Shown here one piece after another: positions 1-8,006 of a stretch of 64,000 nucleotides of DNA. This DNA comes from Sphingomonas sp. KR3-1 (GTDB lineage Bacteria > Pseudomonadota > Alphaproteobacteria > Sphingomonadales > Sphingomonadaceae): the NCBI RefSeq assembly GCF_040049295.1, contig NZ_JBDZDQ010000004.1:124001-188000 (forward strand), read 5' to 3'. The notes beneath the pieces were generated by a model, which was given only the letters and a program-made list of their open reading frames with translations, searched no databases and was not told the origin of the DNA. Position numbers and translations under genes: made by a program. The number at the start of each line of letters is the position of its first letter. The first letter of the stretch is position 1.

Positions 1-233
1 TAGGGCGAGAGGCTGACTGGATCGGCGGTGACTCGCTCGCAGGCCGGTGTCGCGCGCGCCACGGGCGTGGACGTCGGGCTCGGGGAGGGGGTCGGCGTGG
101 GCGCGGCAACCGTTGCCGTCGGTGTGGGCGCCGGCGCGATCGCCGTGCCGCCACTTGCGGATTCGGCGGCACTGCCACTGCAGGCGGAAACCACAACCGC
201 GGCAACCATCAGCGTCGAAATTTTATAACGCAT
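1..233 (-). CDS. Lipoprotein with Pro/Thr-rich linker, C-terminus cut by window edge
   Basis: Read leftwards from an ATG at 233-231, this open frame runs off the window. The protein opens MRYKISTLMVAAVVVSAC, a short charged n-region, a hydrophobic core and a lipobox (V-S-A-C, Cys18). It should therefore be lipidated and anchored in a membrane. After Cys18 comes a low-complexity linker rich in Ala, Pro and Thr with PTPTP-like runs, typical of a flexible spacer before a folded domain that is not visible here. A GGAGAGG sequence lies just upstream of the ATG. The gene is divergent from ctaA. The function cannot be told; only the lipoprotein nature is supported. Confidence 0.75.
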   Translation of the reverse strand, partial: MRYKISTLMVAAVVVSACSGSAAESASGGTAIAPAPTPTATVAAPTPTPSPSPTSTPVARATPACERVTADPVSLSP

Positions 234-348
234 ACAAACCCCTCTCCGGCATTCTTGCGATGCCACCGATGGCATATAGGCGGGTCCTTTGCGCCGGATC
301 AACGACTTGGCTGGTGCAGGCGCATATCCGGCCCTAAAGGTAATTTCC

Positions 349-1383
349 GTGCTGCAGATGACTTCGCTCCCCGCCTCCGCCCGCCCGCGCGCGCTCGCCC
401 ATTGGCTGTTCGTTGTGGCGAGCCTGATCGTGCTGATGGTCGTGATCGGTGGCGTCACTCGCCTCACCGAATCGGGCCTGTCGATCACCGAGTGGAAGCC
501 GTTCACCGGCGCGGTCCCGCCGCTCACCGAGGCGGCCTGGCAGGCCGAGTTCGCGCGCTATCGGCAGATCGGCCAATATCAGCATCTCAACCGCGGCATG
601 AGCCTGGCCGAGTTCAAGAACATCTTCTTCTGGGAATATCTCCACCGGCTGCTCGGCCGGGTGATCGGCCTGGCCTTCGCGCTGCCGTTGCTCTGGTTCG
701 CCGTTCGTCGCGCAATCCCCAGGGGCTATGGCTGGCGGCTGGTCGCGTTGCTCGCGCTCGGCGGGCTGCAGGGCGCGCTCGGCTGGTGGATGGTCAAGTC
801 CGGCCTCAACAAGACGAGCACCGCGGTCGACCATTTCTGGCTCGCCGCGCATCTGCTCACTGCGCTGTTCACGCTGGGCGGGATCATCTGGACCGCGTGC
901 GACCTGCTGGCGCTCAGGCGCTCGTCGCTGGCCCGCCCCGCCCGCCTGACCGGCTTCGGCATCGGCGTGCTCGCGGTGCTCGCCGTCCAGCTCTTCTACG
1001 GCGCGCTCGTCGCCGGGCTGCGCGCCGGCATGGTGACCGATCAGTGGCCGCTGATGAACGGGCGCTTCTTCCCGGGCGCGACCCAGCAGGGCGAGAGCCT
1101 GAGCCATGCGCTGTTCTCCGATCCCGCGATCGTCCATTTCATCCATCGCTGGTGGGCCTGGGTGGCCGTGGCGGCGCTGGTGCTGCTTGCCCGCAAGGTC
1201 CGCGCCGCCAGCCGCCCTGCCTCGATCGCGATCCACAGCGCCTTCGGCACGCAGATCCTGCTCGGCATCGCCACGGTGATGGCAGGAGTGCCGATCTGGC
1301 TCGCCGCGCTTCACCAGCTCATCGGCGCGCTGGTCGTGATCGCCACCGTCTGGGGCGTGCACGTGCTCGGCCGCCGCGCTTGA
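349..1383 (+). CDS. ctaA: Heme A synthase (COX15/CtaA family)
   Basis: Oxidises heme O to heme A for aa3-type cytochrome oxidases in the inner membrane. The protein is about 344 residues with eight hydrophobic segments, the usual size of the alphaproteobacterial/mitochondrial COX15 class. Family motifs are visible: EYLHRLLGR in the first half, DHFWLAAHL, and the histidines of FIHRWWAW and ALHQLIGAL in the second half, which serve as heme ligands in the family. I chose the GTG at 349 because AAAGG (336-340) stands 8 nt before it; the ATG at 358, three codons on, is the alternative. The stop overlaps the TTG start of cutA. Confident family call; start uncertain by three codons. Confidence 0.93.
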   Translation: MLQMTSLPASARPRALAHWLFVVASLIVLMVVIGGVTRLTESGLSITEWKPFTGAVPPLTEAAWQAEFARYRQIGQYQHLNRGMSLAEFKNIFFWEYLHRLLGRVIGLAFALPLLWFAVRRAIPRGYGWRLVALLALGGLQGALGWWMVKSGLNKTSTAVDHFWLAAHLLTALFTLGGIIWTACDLLALRRSSLARPARLTGFGIGVLAVLAVQLFYGALVAGLRAGMVTDQWPLMNGRFFPGATQQGESLSHALFSDPAIVHFIHRWWAWVAVAALVLLARKVRAASRPASIAIHSAFGTQILLGIATVMAGVPIWLAALHQLIGALVVIATVWGVHVLGRRA

Positions 1384-1694
1384 GCGAGCTGACGCTCTTC
1401 TACGTCACTTTCACCACCCGCGCCGATGCCGAGCGCGTCGCCGAGACCGTGCTGGCCGAGCACCTTGCTGCCTGCGCCAATATCCTCGCGCCCTGCGCCT
1501 CGCTGTACCTCTGGCACGGCAGCCTCGAGCGCGCGGAGGAAGTGCCCGTGCTGTTCAAGACGCGGACGATGCTCGCCAATCGCCTGCGCGAGCGGATCGC
1601 CGCGCTGCATCCCTATGAACTGCCGGTAGTCGAGAGCTGGACCGTCACCGCCAGCCCGCAAGTCGCCGCCTGGGTCGAGGGCGAGACGCGCTGA
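1380..1694 (+). CDS. cutA: Divalent-cation tolerance protein CutA
   Basis: Small trimeric cytoplasmic protein of the CutA1 family, linked to copper and other divalent-cation tolerance; its molecular role is not settled. The predicted 104 residues match the family length. Recognisable elements are LFYVTFTTRADAERVA near the start, LAACANI (the conserved CVNI-type segment), SLYLWHG, and the C-terminal HPYELPVV segment, all in family order. The start is a TTG at 1380-1382 that shares bases with the ctaA stop (TTGA overlap), so translation is probably coupled to ctaA. No earlier in-frame start would avoid a long overlap with ctaA. The stop in turn overlaps the next ATG by one base. Confidence 0.92.
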   Translation: MSELTLFYVTFTTRADAERVAETVLAEHLAACANILAPCASLYLWHGSLERAEEVPVLFKTRTMLANRLRERIAALHPYELPVVESWTVTASPQVAAWVEGETR

Positions 1695-2449
1695 TGCTGC
1701 TCGCCGCGATTGTCCTCCAGGCAAGCGCAGTCGCCTTCTCTCCGCCGCTCGACGTGCCCCTGCGCGTGGCCAGCGAGCGCCGCGAGGATACTCGCGCCTA
1801 CCGGCTCGAGCGCCAGCTCCGCTTCGTCCGCGAAGGCGAGGGCTATCGCGCGGACGTGGTGCTACGCGCCGCCACGGGTGACACGCCAGACAGCAGCGGC
1901 ACGCTCTACGAGGCAGGGTATGCCGCGCTGATCGGTACGCCGATCCGCCTCCATCTCGACCGCGCCGGCGCGGTGACCGCGGTGGACGACTTGCCTGCGC
2001 TATGGGAGCGCTTCTGCGCGCGTGTCGCCGAAGTTGCCGCGGCACGGCGGGTTCTCGCGCCTGCCGATCGCGCCAGGCTCGCCGCCCGGATCGCCATGCC
2101 GCTGCGCGCGCTTCCGGCCGAGCGCCAGCGCGCAATGTTCGCCTCGCTCGTCTCGGTGGCGATCGCCGACGAGGACCTGACTCCCGGCTCCCGGCCGGTC
2201 ACCCTGCCCGCCAGTTCGGCCTTCGGCAGCGCCACTCCGCTCGATGGCACCCGCACGGTGACCCCGCTTCCCGGCGGCCTGGTCCGCAGCACCACCCGCG
2301 CGGCCTCGGCCACCGTAACGCTGGAACGCGTCCTCGACATCGATCCCGGCACCGGGCTGGTAATGCGCAACAGCAAGACCGTGACCGTCCGCGCCGGAGC
2401 GCTGGAAAAGGCCAGCGTCACGCTGATCACCGTCGGGCCCGGCGATTGA
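1694..2449 (+). CDS. Exported protein of unknown function, paralogue of the next gene
   Basis: A 251-residue protein with a short hydrophobic N-terminus (MLLAAIVLQASAVA), probably a signal peptide. The mature part begins FSPPLDVPLRV, which resembles FNPPLDTPLRY at the mature start of the next gene's product, so the two look like diverged paralogues. No catalytic motif or known domain was recognised. The body is rich in Arg, Ala and Val with beta-type alternation and ends in a VTLITVG segment. The ATG overlaps the cutA stop by one base (TGATG), implying coupled translation. Likely periplasmic; function unknown. Confidence 0.8.
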   Translation: MLLAAIVLQASAVAFSPPLDVPLRVASERREDTRAYRLERQLRFVREGEGYRADVVLRAATGDTPDSSGTLYEAGYAALIGTPIRLHLDRAGAVTAVDDLPALWERFCARVAEVAAARRVLAPADRARLAARIAMPLRALPAERQRAMFASLVSVAIADEDLTPGSRPVTLPASSAFGSATPLDGTRTVTPLPGGLVRSTTRAASATVTLERVLDIDPGTGLVMRNSKTVTVRAGALEKASVTLITVGPGD

Positions 2450-2493
2450 CTCCCCGCCCGCCACGTGGCGGTGTCCCGCCAAAGGGGATTTCC

Positions 2494-3441
2494 ATGCGCT
2501 CGATTCCGATGGCTGCGGCCGCCGCGCTGCTTGCCAGCCTTGCCCCCGCCCTGCCCGTAGCGGCGCAGACCAGCATTGCGCCCGCGCCGGCAACGATCGA
2601 GGTTCCGTTCAACCCGCCGCTCGACACCCCGTTGCGCTATCAGGTCAGCACCAGTCGCGCAGCGCGCCCGGGGCAACCGGCCCTGGCGCTGCGCTGGGTG
2701 GAGGAGCTGCGCTTCACCAGGGTCGAGGGCGGCTTCCTCGCTTATTGGCGGATGGACTGGGCATCACTCCCGCCCGAGATGCGCTCCCCCGCGGTTGCGC
2801 CAATGGTCAAGCCACTCACCGGCGAGCCGATCGCGCTGGAGCTCGATGCCACCGGCACGGTGTTGCGCGTCCATGACTGGCCGGCGGCCCGCGCAAAGAT
2901 CCTCGCCGCTGTTGAAGGCACCCGGCCGCTGGTCCCGGCCGCAGTGGCGGCGCAGGTCATGCCGAAGGTCCGCGAGATGTACGAAGCGCTCACCGCCGAA
3001 ACCGCAGTGCCGATGATCCTCAAGAATCTCGGCCCGGTGTTCGAGTTCGGCGGCGTATCGATGGCGCCAGGCGAGGTACGAAGCGGACAGGTAGAGCAGC
3101 CGGTTTCGATCGGTGGCGGCACCGTCACCGCCAACATGTCGCTGACGCTCTCCGCCCTCGAGGCCGGCCGCACCGCCACCTTCGTCTCGCGCCGGGAAAT
3201 CGACAAGGAGTCGATGCAGCGGCTGATGGAGCGGGTGATCGCGCAGTTCGGCGCCGCCGACAGGGCCGCAGCGGAGCGCCAGCGCGTCGAGCTGGCAAAG
3301 ACCCCGATGATGATGACCGACATCACGACCACGGTCGTCGATCTTTCCACCGGCCTGCCGGTGCGTCTCGACAACGCCACGACGGGCTCGGACGCGCCGG
3401 CGACGCCGGTCAAGACGCTCAGCCTGGTCTGGCTGCGCTAA
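2494..3441 (+). CDS. Exported protein of unknown function, paralogue of the preceding gene
   Basis: A 315-residue protein with a clear signal peptide (MRSIPMAAAAALLASLAPAL, cleavage near AQT). AAAGGGG at 2481-2487 lies 6 nt before the ATG and fixes the start. After the signal the FNPPLDTPLRY segment matches the preceding protein. Later parts contain a region ending in RREIDKESMQ, a short acidic/basic helix-like stretch, and a closing TDITTTVVDLSTGLPVRLDN segment suggestive of a beta-sandwich repeat. No enzyme motif is visible. It follows the paralogue after 44 nt, so both are probably cotranscribed. Periplasmic or outer-membrane-associated location is inferred from the signal only. Confidence 0.85.
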   Translation: MRSIPMAAAAALLASLAPALPVAAQTSIAPAPATIEVPFNPPLDTPLRYQVSTSRAARPGQPALALRWVEELRFTRVEGGFLAYWRMDWASLPPEMRSPAVAPMVKPLTGEPIALELDATGTVLRVHDWPAARAKILAAVEGTRPLVPAAVAAQVMPKVREMYEALTAETAVPMILKNLGPVFEFGGVSMAPGEVRSGQVEQPVSIGGGTVTANMSLTLSALEAGRTATFVSRREIDKESMQRLMERVIAQFGAADRAAAERQRVELAKTPMMMTDITTTVVDLSTGLPVRLDNATTGSDAPATPVKTLSLVWLR

Positions 3442-3491
3442 GGGAATTGCTGCATGGTATTCCAATACCCGTCAGCAAACCCACGCATTTC

Positions 3492-3520
3492 TTGACTTTT
3501 CGCCGGCGAATCGTCAGAGG
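3492..3520 (+). promoter_or_regulatory. Possible promoter of rplM-rpsI (-35-like TTGACT)
   Basis: A TTGACT hexamer at 3492-3497 is preceded by C, as in many alphaproteobacterial -35 boxes (CTTGAC). No convincing -10 stands 16-18 nt downstream. It is placed about 90 nt before the rplM ATG in an otherwise non-coding 142-nt gap. The assignment rests on one box only. Confidence 0.3.
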
Positions 3521-3583
3521 CCCTTCAACCGCGCTGCCCGAGAGGGTGGCGCGCTCGCGTTTCATACTTGAAAGGTCTCGCCC

Positions 3584-4063
3584 ATGAAGGCGCTGATGAA
3601 GACCACCAAGTCGGTAAAGCCGACCGAGGTGGAGAAGAAGTGGCACATCGTCGATGCCGACGGCCTGGTCGTCGGCCGCGCTGCCGTCGTGATCGCCAAC
3701 GTCCTGCGCGGCAAGCACAAGACGAGCTTCACCCCGCACATCGATTGCGGTGACAATGTCATCGTCATCAACGCGGACAAGATCCGTTTCACCGGCAAGA
3801 AGCTGGCCCAGAAGGTGTACTACAAGCACACCGGCTATGCGGGCGGCATCAAGGGCATCACCGCCGCCAAGGTTCTCGAGGGTCGCTTCCCGGAGCGCGT
3901 GCTGGAGAAGGCCGTTGAGCGCATGATCCCGCGCGGCCCGCTCGGCCGCCAGCAGATGCGCAACCTGCGCATCTACAACGGTGCTGCGCATCCGCACGAA
4001 GCGCAGAACCCCGAGGTCCTCGACATCGCCGGCATGAGCCGCAAGAACAAGGTGGGCGCATAA
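3584..4063 (+). CDS. rplM: 50S ribosomal protein L13
   Basis: Large-subunit protein that binds 23S rRNA early in assembly. The 159 residues include the family landmarks [39 protein letters not shown] and the C-terminal [21 protein letters not shown] with [14 protein letters not shown] at 3571-3575, 8 nt upstream, supports the first ATG; a second ATG four codons later (MKTTKSV) is possible. The stop overlaps the rpsI ATG (TAATG), the usual L13-S9 operon arrangement. Confidence 0.98.
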   Translation: MKALMKTTKSVKPTEVEKKWHIVDADGLVVGRAAVVIANVLRGKHKTSFTPHIDCGDNVIVINADKIRFTGKKLAQKVYYKHTGYAGGIKGITAAKVLEGRFPERVLEKAVERMIPRGPLGRQQMRNLRIYNGAAHPHEAQNPEVLDIAGMSRKNKVGA

Positions 4064-4620
4064 TGTCCGACAACCGCCAGTCCCTTTCCGATCTCGGCAG
4101 CATCGCCGCCGGCGAGCAGGCCGTCGCCACCCAGGCCCACACCGCCTCGGACAACGCCGCGGATGCGTATCTCGCCGGCCAGATCAACGAGCCGTCGACT
4201 CCGGCCGTGCTGCGCCAGCAGGAGCTCGACAAGTTCGGCCGCGCCTATGCGACCGGCCGTCGTAAGGACGCCGTCGCCCGTGTCTGGATCAAGCCGGGCA
4301 CCGGCAAGATCACGATCAACGGCCGCGACCAGGAAGTCTATTTCGCGCGCCCGACGCTGCGTCTCGTCATCAACCAGGTGTTCGGCATCACCGAGCGCGA
4401 AGGTCAGTACGACGTGATCGCCACCGTCAAGGGCGGCGGCCTCTCGGGCCAGGCCGGCGCGGTGAAGCATGGCATCAGCCAGGCGCTCACCAAGTACGAG
4501 CCGATCCTGCGCGCGCCGGTCAAGGCGGCCGGGTTCCTGACCCGCGACAGCCGTACGGTCGAGCGTAAGAAGTATGGCCGCGCCAAGGCGCGTCGCAGCT
4601 TCCAGTTCTCGAAGCGCTAA
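4063..4620 (+). CDS. rpsI: 30S ribosomal protein S9 with N-terminal extension
   Basis: Small-subunit protein whose C-terminal tail reaches the P-site tRNA. The core from about residue 57 ([18 protein letters not shown]) to the terminal FQFSKR is classical, with the conserved [10 protein letters not shown] loop. The protein has 185 residues, roughly 55 more than the E. coli type; the extra N-terminal part is polar and alanine-rich ([18 protein letters not shown]). Similar extensions occur in some alphaproteobacterial S9 proteins. The ATG overlaps the rplM stop, so the two are translationally coupled, and a terminator follows the stop. Confidence 0.97.
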   Translation: MSDNRQSLSDLGSIAAGEQAVATQAHTASDNAADAYLAGQINEPSTPAVLRQQELDKFGRAYATGRRKDAVARVWIKPGTGKITINGRDQEVYFARPTLRLVINQVFGITEREGQYDVIATVKGGGLSGQAGAVKHGISQALTKYEPILRAPVKAAGFLTRDSRTVERKKYGRAKARRSFQFSKR

Positions 4621-4640
4621 GGCGCGGGCGGCAACGCTAC

Positions 4641-4675
4641 AAAAGGGGCGGTCCGGCAACGGGCCGCCCTTTTCG
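4641..4675 (+). terminator. Rho-independent terminator of rplM-rpsI
   Basis: Twenty nucleotides after the rpsI stop, an A-rich, GC-rich arm (AAAAGGGGCGGTCC) pairs with GGGCCGCCCTTTT across a short loop and runs into T residues. The stem has one bulge and one G-T pair. Position and shape agree with the end of the ribosomal protein operon. Confidence 0.8.
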
Positions 4676-4704
4676 TTTGTATCGATGCCCGCTAGCCTCA
4701 CGCC

Positions 4705-5190
4705 ATGGCGCTCGACGATCCCGATACGCTCCGCATCCTCGATTTCCTGGAGGAGATCGGGATTCCGGTGACGCAGGGCGCAATCACCGGCGATAGCTTC
4801 CTGCCCGGCATCCAGATCCGCAATGGCGGGCTCGTGCTCGATCCGGCCCAGACCTTCTATCCCGGCGACCTGCTCCACGAGGCGGGGCATATCGCCTGCA
4901 CCGATCCGGCCGCTCGGCCCACGCTTTGCGAAGTGCAGAGCGATCCGGGCGAGGAAATGGCGGCGATCGCCTGGTCCTACGCCGCCGCCCGCGCGATCGG
5001 GATCGATACGCGCGCGCTGTTTCATGCCGATGGCTATCTGGGCGGCGGCGAAGCGCTGGCAGTGGCCTTTGACGATGGCCGCGGCCCCGGCCCGCCGATG
5101 CTCCAATATTACGGCATGTCCGCCGAGCCGCGCCACGCCGAGCGATACGGGCTGCCCGCCTATCCGAAAATGGGGCGCTGGCTGCGCTAG
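4705..5190 (+). CDS. Small HEAGH-motif protein, possible minimal zinc peptidase
   Basis: A 161-residue soluble protein with no signal peptide. Its clearest feature is HEAGH at residues 58-62 in the context DLLHEAGHIACTD, the HExxH zinc-binding signature in a form used by ImmA/IrrE-type and other minigluzincin peptidases. A candidate third ligand lies about 20 residues later in the acidic helix PGEEMAAIAWSYAAARAIG. Tyrosine and proline residues near the C-terminus (MLQYYGMS, PAYPKMGRW) may pack the fold. No Shine-Dalgarno sequence precedes the ATG; a GCTAGC box ends 8 nt before it, so a leaderless transcript is conceivable. It converges with the next operon, overlapping by 4 nt. Peptidase activity is inference from the motif alone. 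Confidence 0.8.
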   Translation: MALDDPDTLRILDFLEEIGIPVTQGAITGDSFLPGIQIRNGGLVLDPAQTFYPGDLLHEAGHIACTDPAARPTLCEVQSDPGEEMAAIAWSYAAARAIGIDTRALFHADGYLGGGEALAVAFDDGRGPGPPMLQYYGMSAEPRHAERYGLPAYPKMGRWLR

Positions 5191-5606
5191 GCCCTGGTTT
5201 CGGCTGCGACGCGCAAGGCGCCGCGAAAGGCCAGCCCACCCAGCGCACCGCCAAGCACGAGTTCGGCCAGGCTCAGCCCGATCCCCTGCGCGCTTGGACC
5301 GCCTGGCATCGCCTGCACGAGCGCTGGCACGCAGATGATCAGCGCCCCGGCAAGCGCCGCGACCCGGCGGCGCAAGGGCGGGCGCCCGGCGATCAGATAG
5401 GCAGGAAGGCCGATCGCGGCCGCGAGCAGGCCGGCATAGAACCAGCCGACGAACACGCCGAGCATCGCGAAGCCGACCCAGCTGCTCAGGTCGCCGGCGC
5501 CGGCCGCATATTGCATGCCGATCAGCGCCCCCGATACGGTGCCCGCGGTCAGCGCCGCCGCCAGGGTCGCAGCGAGCAAGGGGCCGATCCGTCCGGATGG
5601 CTTCAT
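5187..5606 (-). CDS. Small integral membrane protein, last gene of the DUF4166 operon
   Basis: A 139-residue protein with about four hydrophobic segments (around residues 9-27, 42-64, 80-98 and 113-130) and Arg-rich connections. No domain was recognised. The start ATG at 5606-5604 overlaps the stop of the upstream gene (ATGA). Earlier in-frame starts would run far into that gene in another frame. It has the same size and layout as the membrane protein at 7593-8006 in the same operon, so the two may be paralogues or subunits, although I see no strong residue identity. Function unknown. Confidence 0.78.
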   Translation of the reverse strand: MKPSGRIGPLLAATLAAALTAGTVSGALIGMQYAAGAGDLSSWVGFAMLGVFVGWFYAGLLAAAIGLPAYLIAGRPPLRRRVAALAGALIICVPALVQAMPGGPSAQGIGLSLAELVLGGALGGLAFRGALRVAAETRA

Positions 5607-7198
5607 ATGCGCTCCAACCAGCCGGCATAGTGCACCACCGCGCCGAGCAGCGGCAAGGCCACGCCCACCTCGAAGCGGAAGCGCCCGTCCTCCTGCCATT
5701 CGCGCGCGGCGATGCGGGGCCCAAGCCAGCGCGGCATCGGCACGCCGAACGCGGTCCAACGCCTGAGCACCATCGCCAGGCCAGCGCCGTCCGAGGGCAA
5801 ATCGAAGCTGAAGCGCAACGGCCCGAAACGCTCGGCGACGCCCTGCCCCGCCGGGCTCAACTCGCTGGAGAAGGCATGGCCGCCGAAATCGCGCGTCCAG
5901 CATTCCTTGCCGTCCTGCGCGGCGAAGGCGACGTGGAGCGGATAGGTGCCGGCGGGCGGGAAGCCCATCACCCGGCCGAGCAGCCAGGCCAGCCCCTCGC
6001 CGCGCCGCACGCTCCCCTCGCCCGCCGCTCCCGCATCGCCGGTGAAATCGTGCATCTCGCGCACCAGCGCCGGCAGCGCATCGAAGCGCGCGCCCATCGC
6101 GCGGGCATAGAGCGGCACGATCCGGCGCTCGCTGGTCTCGCAGCGGATCGCCAGCGCGGCGAACAGCGACGCGAACCGATCGAGCGCCAGCAGCCCGCTC
6201 GCATCGCGCGCGCCGGGCGCCACTTTGCCGGCAAGGATGTCCTCCGTCAGCAGTTGCGCGGCGAGCGTAGGGATCTCCGGCCCGTCGCCGCGTTCCGCGA
6301 TCAAGGTCCAGCGCCGCTCCACCCCCGAACCGGTGAGCGTCACCGACATCGCCGAGCGGTCGCTGCCCGCCCGGCCGGTAAGCTGCTGGAGCGCGTGCAG
6401 CCAGCGCGTGGCGGGGCGCAGCGAAGCGATCCAGCCCCAGCGCACCAGCCAGCTCAGCGCCCAGAGCGCGAGCATCTGGAAGCCGAACTCGGTGCCGGCA
6501 CGGAAGGTCACCGCCGGGCAGCCGGGCAGCGCTTCAGGCATCAGGTCCAGGTCCGGCACCTCGGCGAGCGCGACCCAGCGGCGCAGCGGCGGCACGTCAG
6601 CGACGCGGAACTCCTCGCGCCGCAATTCCTGCCAGCCGATCCCCCGTGCCCAGCGCCGCCCGCGCCACAGCCGCACCGGCTTGCCGACATAGGAGAGGAT
6701 CGCCGCCGCCACCGCCGGCCCTGCCACCGCGCGATTGGAGGCGCTGAGCGCGATGTCGATGCGCTCGACCCGCGCCAGCCCCGCGGCCAGATCCCGGGCC
6801 ACCGCGCCCGACAGCACCGGCACGCTCGATGCGCCGCTGAGGATCGGCACGCTCGCACCCTTTAGCGCGCCGATGCCGGTGACGAACGCGCGCGCATCGG
6901 CCAGGTCGAGATAGGGGATGCGCATCGCGAGGCACGCCTCGGGCACGGTATAGGCGCTGCCCTGGAACGGCCCGGCCGCGTCGATCACCAGATCGGGCCG
7001 CTCGCGCGCCAGCACCATGCCGATGCCGTTGGTCCGGTCGGCGACCACCGGCTCGGCACCCGGATGCACCGCGCAGAACGCCGCCGCCCTGTCACGGCTC
7101 CGTCCGGCGACCAACAGCTGATGCCCGGCGCCGAGCAGTCGCCGGGTCAGCCGCGCGCCGAACCCGCCATAGCCGCCGATGACAAGGATACGGCTCAC
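5603..7198 (-). CDS. Saccharopine-dehydrogenase-like NAD(P)-binding protein fused to DUF4166
   Basis: A 531-residue two-domain protein. The N-terminus is a Rossmann fold (ILVIGGYGGFGARLTRRLL, then LLVAGRS and a hydrophobic LVIDAAGPFQG segment), as in saccharopine-dehydrogenase-like oxidoreductases. The last third, from about residue 360, is a DUF4166 module: LVREMHDF, a glycine-rich GLAWLLGRVMGFPPAG segment, WTRDFGGHAF, ERFGPLRF and the closing GRFRFEVGVALPLLGAVVHY. The start is GTG at 7198-7196, overlapping the stop of the DCC-family gene (GTGA). Upstream in-frame extension is rejected because it reads through that gene. It probably reduces or oxidises an unknown substrate handled by the DUF4166 part. 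Confidence 0.88.
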   Translation of the reverse strand: MSRILVIGGYGGFGARLTRRLLGAGHQLLVAGRSRDRAAAFCAVHPGAEPVVADRTNGIGMVLARERPDLVIDAAGPFQGSAYTVPEACLAMRIPYLDLADARAFVTGIGALKGASVPILSGASSVPVLSGAVARDLAAGLARVERIDIALSASNRAVAGPAVAAAILSYVGKPVRLWRGRRWARGIGWQELRREEFRVADVPPLRRWVALAEVPDLDLMPEALPGCPAVTFRAGTEFGFQMLALWALSWLVRWGWIASLRPATRWLHALQQLTGRAGSDRSAMSVTLTGSGVERRWTLIAERGDGPEIPTLAAQLLTEDILAGKVAPGARDASGLLALDRFASLFAALAIRCETSERRIVPLYARAMGARFDALPALVREMHDFTGDAGAAGEGSVRRGEGLAWLLGRVMGFPPAGTYPLHVAFAAQDGKECWTRDFGGHAFSSELSPAGQGVAERFGPLRFSFDLPSDGAGLAMVLRRWTAFGVPMPRWLGPRIAAREWQEDGRFRFEVGVALPLLGAVVHYAGWLERI

Positions 7199-7596
7199 AG
7201 GATCCGCGCCCGTTGCTCGGGGCTCGGCACCCAGCAGGTCGCGCGCTTGCCGAACAGGCGATAGCGGTTGCGGGCGACGCGGCGGTAAACCGCGTCGCGC
7301 CAGGCCCGCGGGACCATGCGCAGCGCGCCCAGTGCCCGCCACGGCCAGCCCAGCCCCTCGGCGATCGCCAGCACCGCATCGCTGTCGCGCCGCGCCCGGT
7401 CGCCCTCGATCACCAGCATCGTGTCGGGGTTCTCGGGATCGACCCCGAAGCGCGCGCACAACGCCCGCCCCGCTTCGCTCTGCACAGAGGCAAGCCGGAA
7501 ATGCCCGCGCCGATCATGCCGCAGCACGAACTGCGCATTGGCGGTGCACAGCACGCAGACACCGTCGAACAGGATGATCGGCCGGAGGGCGCTCAC
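7195..7596 (-). CDS. DCC family thiol-disulfide oxidoreductase (DUF393)
   Basis: A 133-residue protein of the DCC1-like family, named after its N-terminal DxxCxxC motif, here DGVCVLC in IILFDGVCVLCTANAQF. It also carries the family segments FRLASVQSEAGRAL, DTMLVIEGDR and a C-terminal YRRVARNRYRLFGK stretch. The two cysteines suggest thiol-disulfide exchange in the cytoplasm, but substrates are unknown for the family. The GTG start at 7596 overlaps the preceding gene's stop, and its own stop overlaps the next GTG, placing it in the middle of a coupled train. Confidence 0.9.
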   Translation of the reverse strand: MSALRPIILFDGVCVLCTANAQFVLRHDRRGHFRLASVQSEAGRALCARFGVDPENPDTMLVIEGDRARRDSDAVLAIAEGLGWPWRALGALRMVPRAWRDAVYRRVARNRYRLFGKRATCWVPSPEQRARIL

Positions 7597-8006
7597 AGCG
7601 ATCGGCCCTCCCCGACCAGTGCACGAAAGATCAGGCCGCCGACCATGCCGGCCAGGCCCAGCCCGATCACCGACGCCGTCCAGTCGAGGAGCGGCAGGGG
7701 GTGGCCGAACGCCGCGCGCAACGGCGCCAGTACGACCAGGACTATGGCCGAAGGCAGTCCGCCGACAAGCAGGCCGAGCGTCGCCGCGTTCGCCCAGTTG
7801 AGCGGTGTCCGGCCGAACACCCATTTGGCGATAGGTGGTCCTGCCAGAACCATTTGCGGAAAGGCGATCAGTCCGATCGGCGAGATCGCCCAGCGCAGGA
7901 TATAGGCTGGATCGTCCTGCCCAAGCGCGAATACCATCATGATGGCGGCGACGATCGAAGCCGCCGCGGTGGCGAGGCAGGCCGCCCCAAGTGCACTCAG
8001 GCGCAT
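7593..8006 (-). CDS. Small integral membrane protein in the DUF4166 operon
   Basis: A 137-residue protein beginning MRLSALGAACLATAAASIVA, with about four hydrophobic helices spread over its length (AAASIVAAIMMVFAL, LIAFPQMVLAG, TLGLLVGGLPSAIVLVVLA, VIGLGLAGMVGGLIF). No known domain was recognised. The ATG at 8006 overlaps by one base the stop of the upstream DUF4166 gene (TGATG). A longer in-frame reading exists but would start inside that gene. It may provide a membrane anchor or transport step for the operon; that is a guess from context. Confidence 0.77.
   Translation of the reverse strand: MRLSALGAACLATAAASIVAAIMMVFALGQDDPAYILRWAISPIGLIAFPQMVLAGPPIAKWVFGRTPLNWANAATLGLLVGGLPSAIVLVVLAPLRAAFGHPLPLLDWTASVIGLGLAGMVGGLIFRALVGEGRSL

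Noticed and set aside
5603..7459. Longer start for the saccharopine-dehydrogenase-like gene
   Set aside because: The extra residues read the DCC-family gene in the wrong frame, and the GTG at 7198 begins the Rossmann motif.
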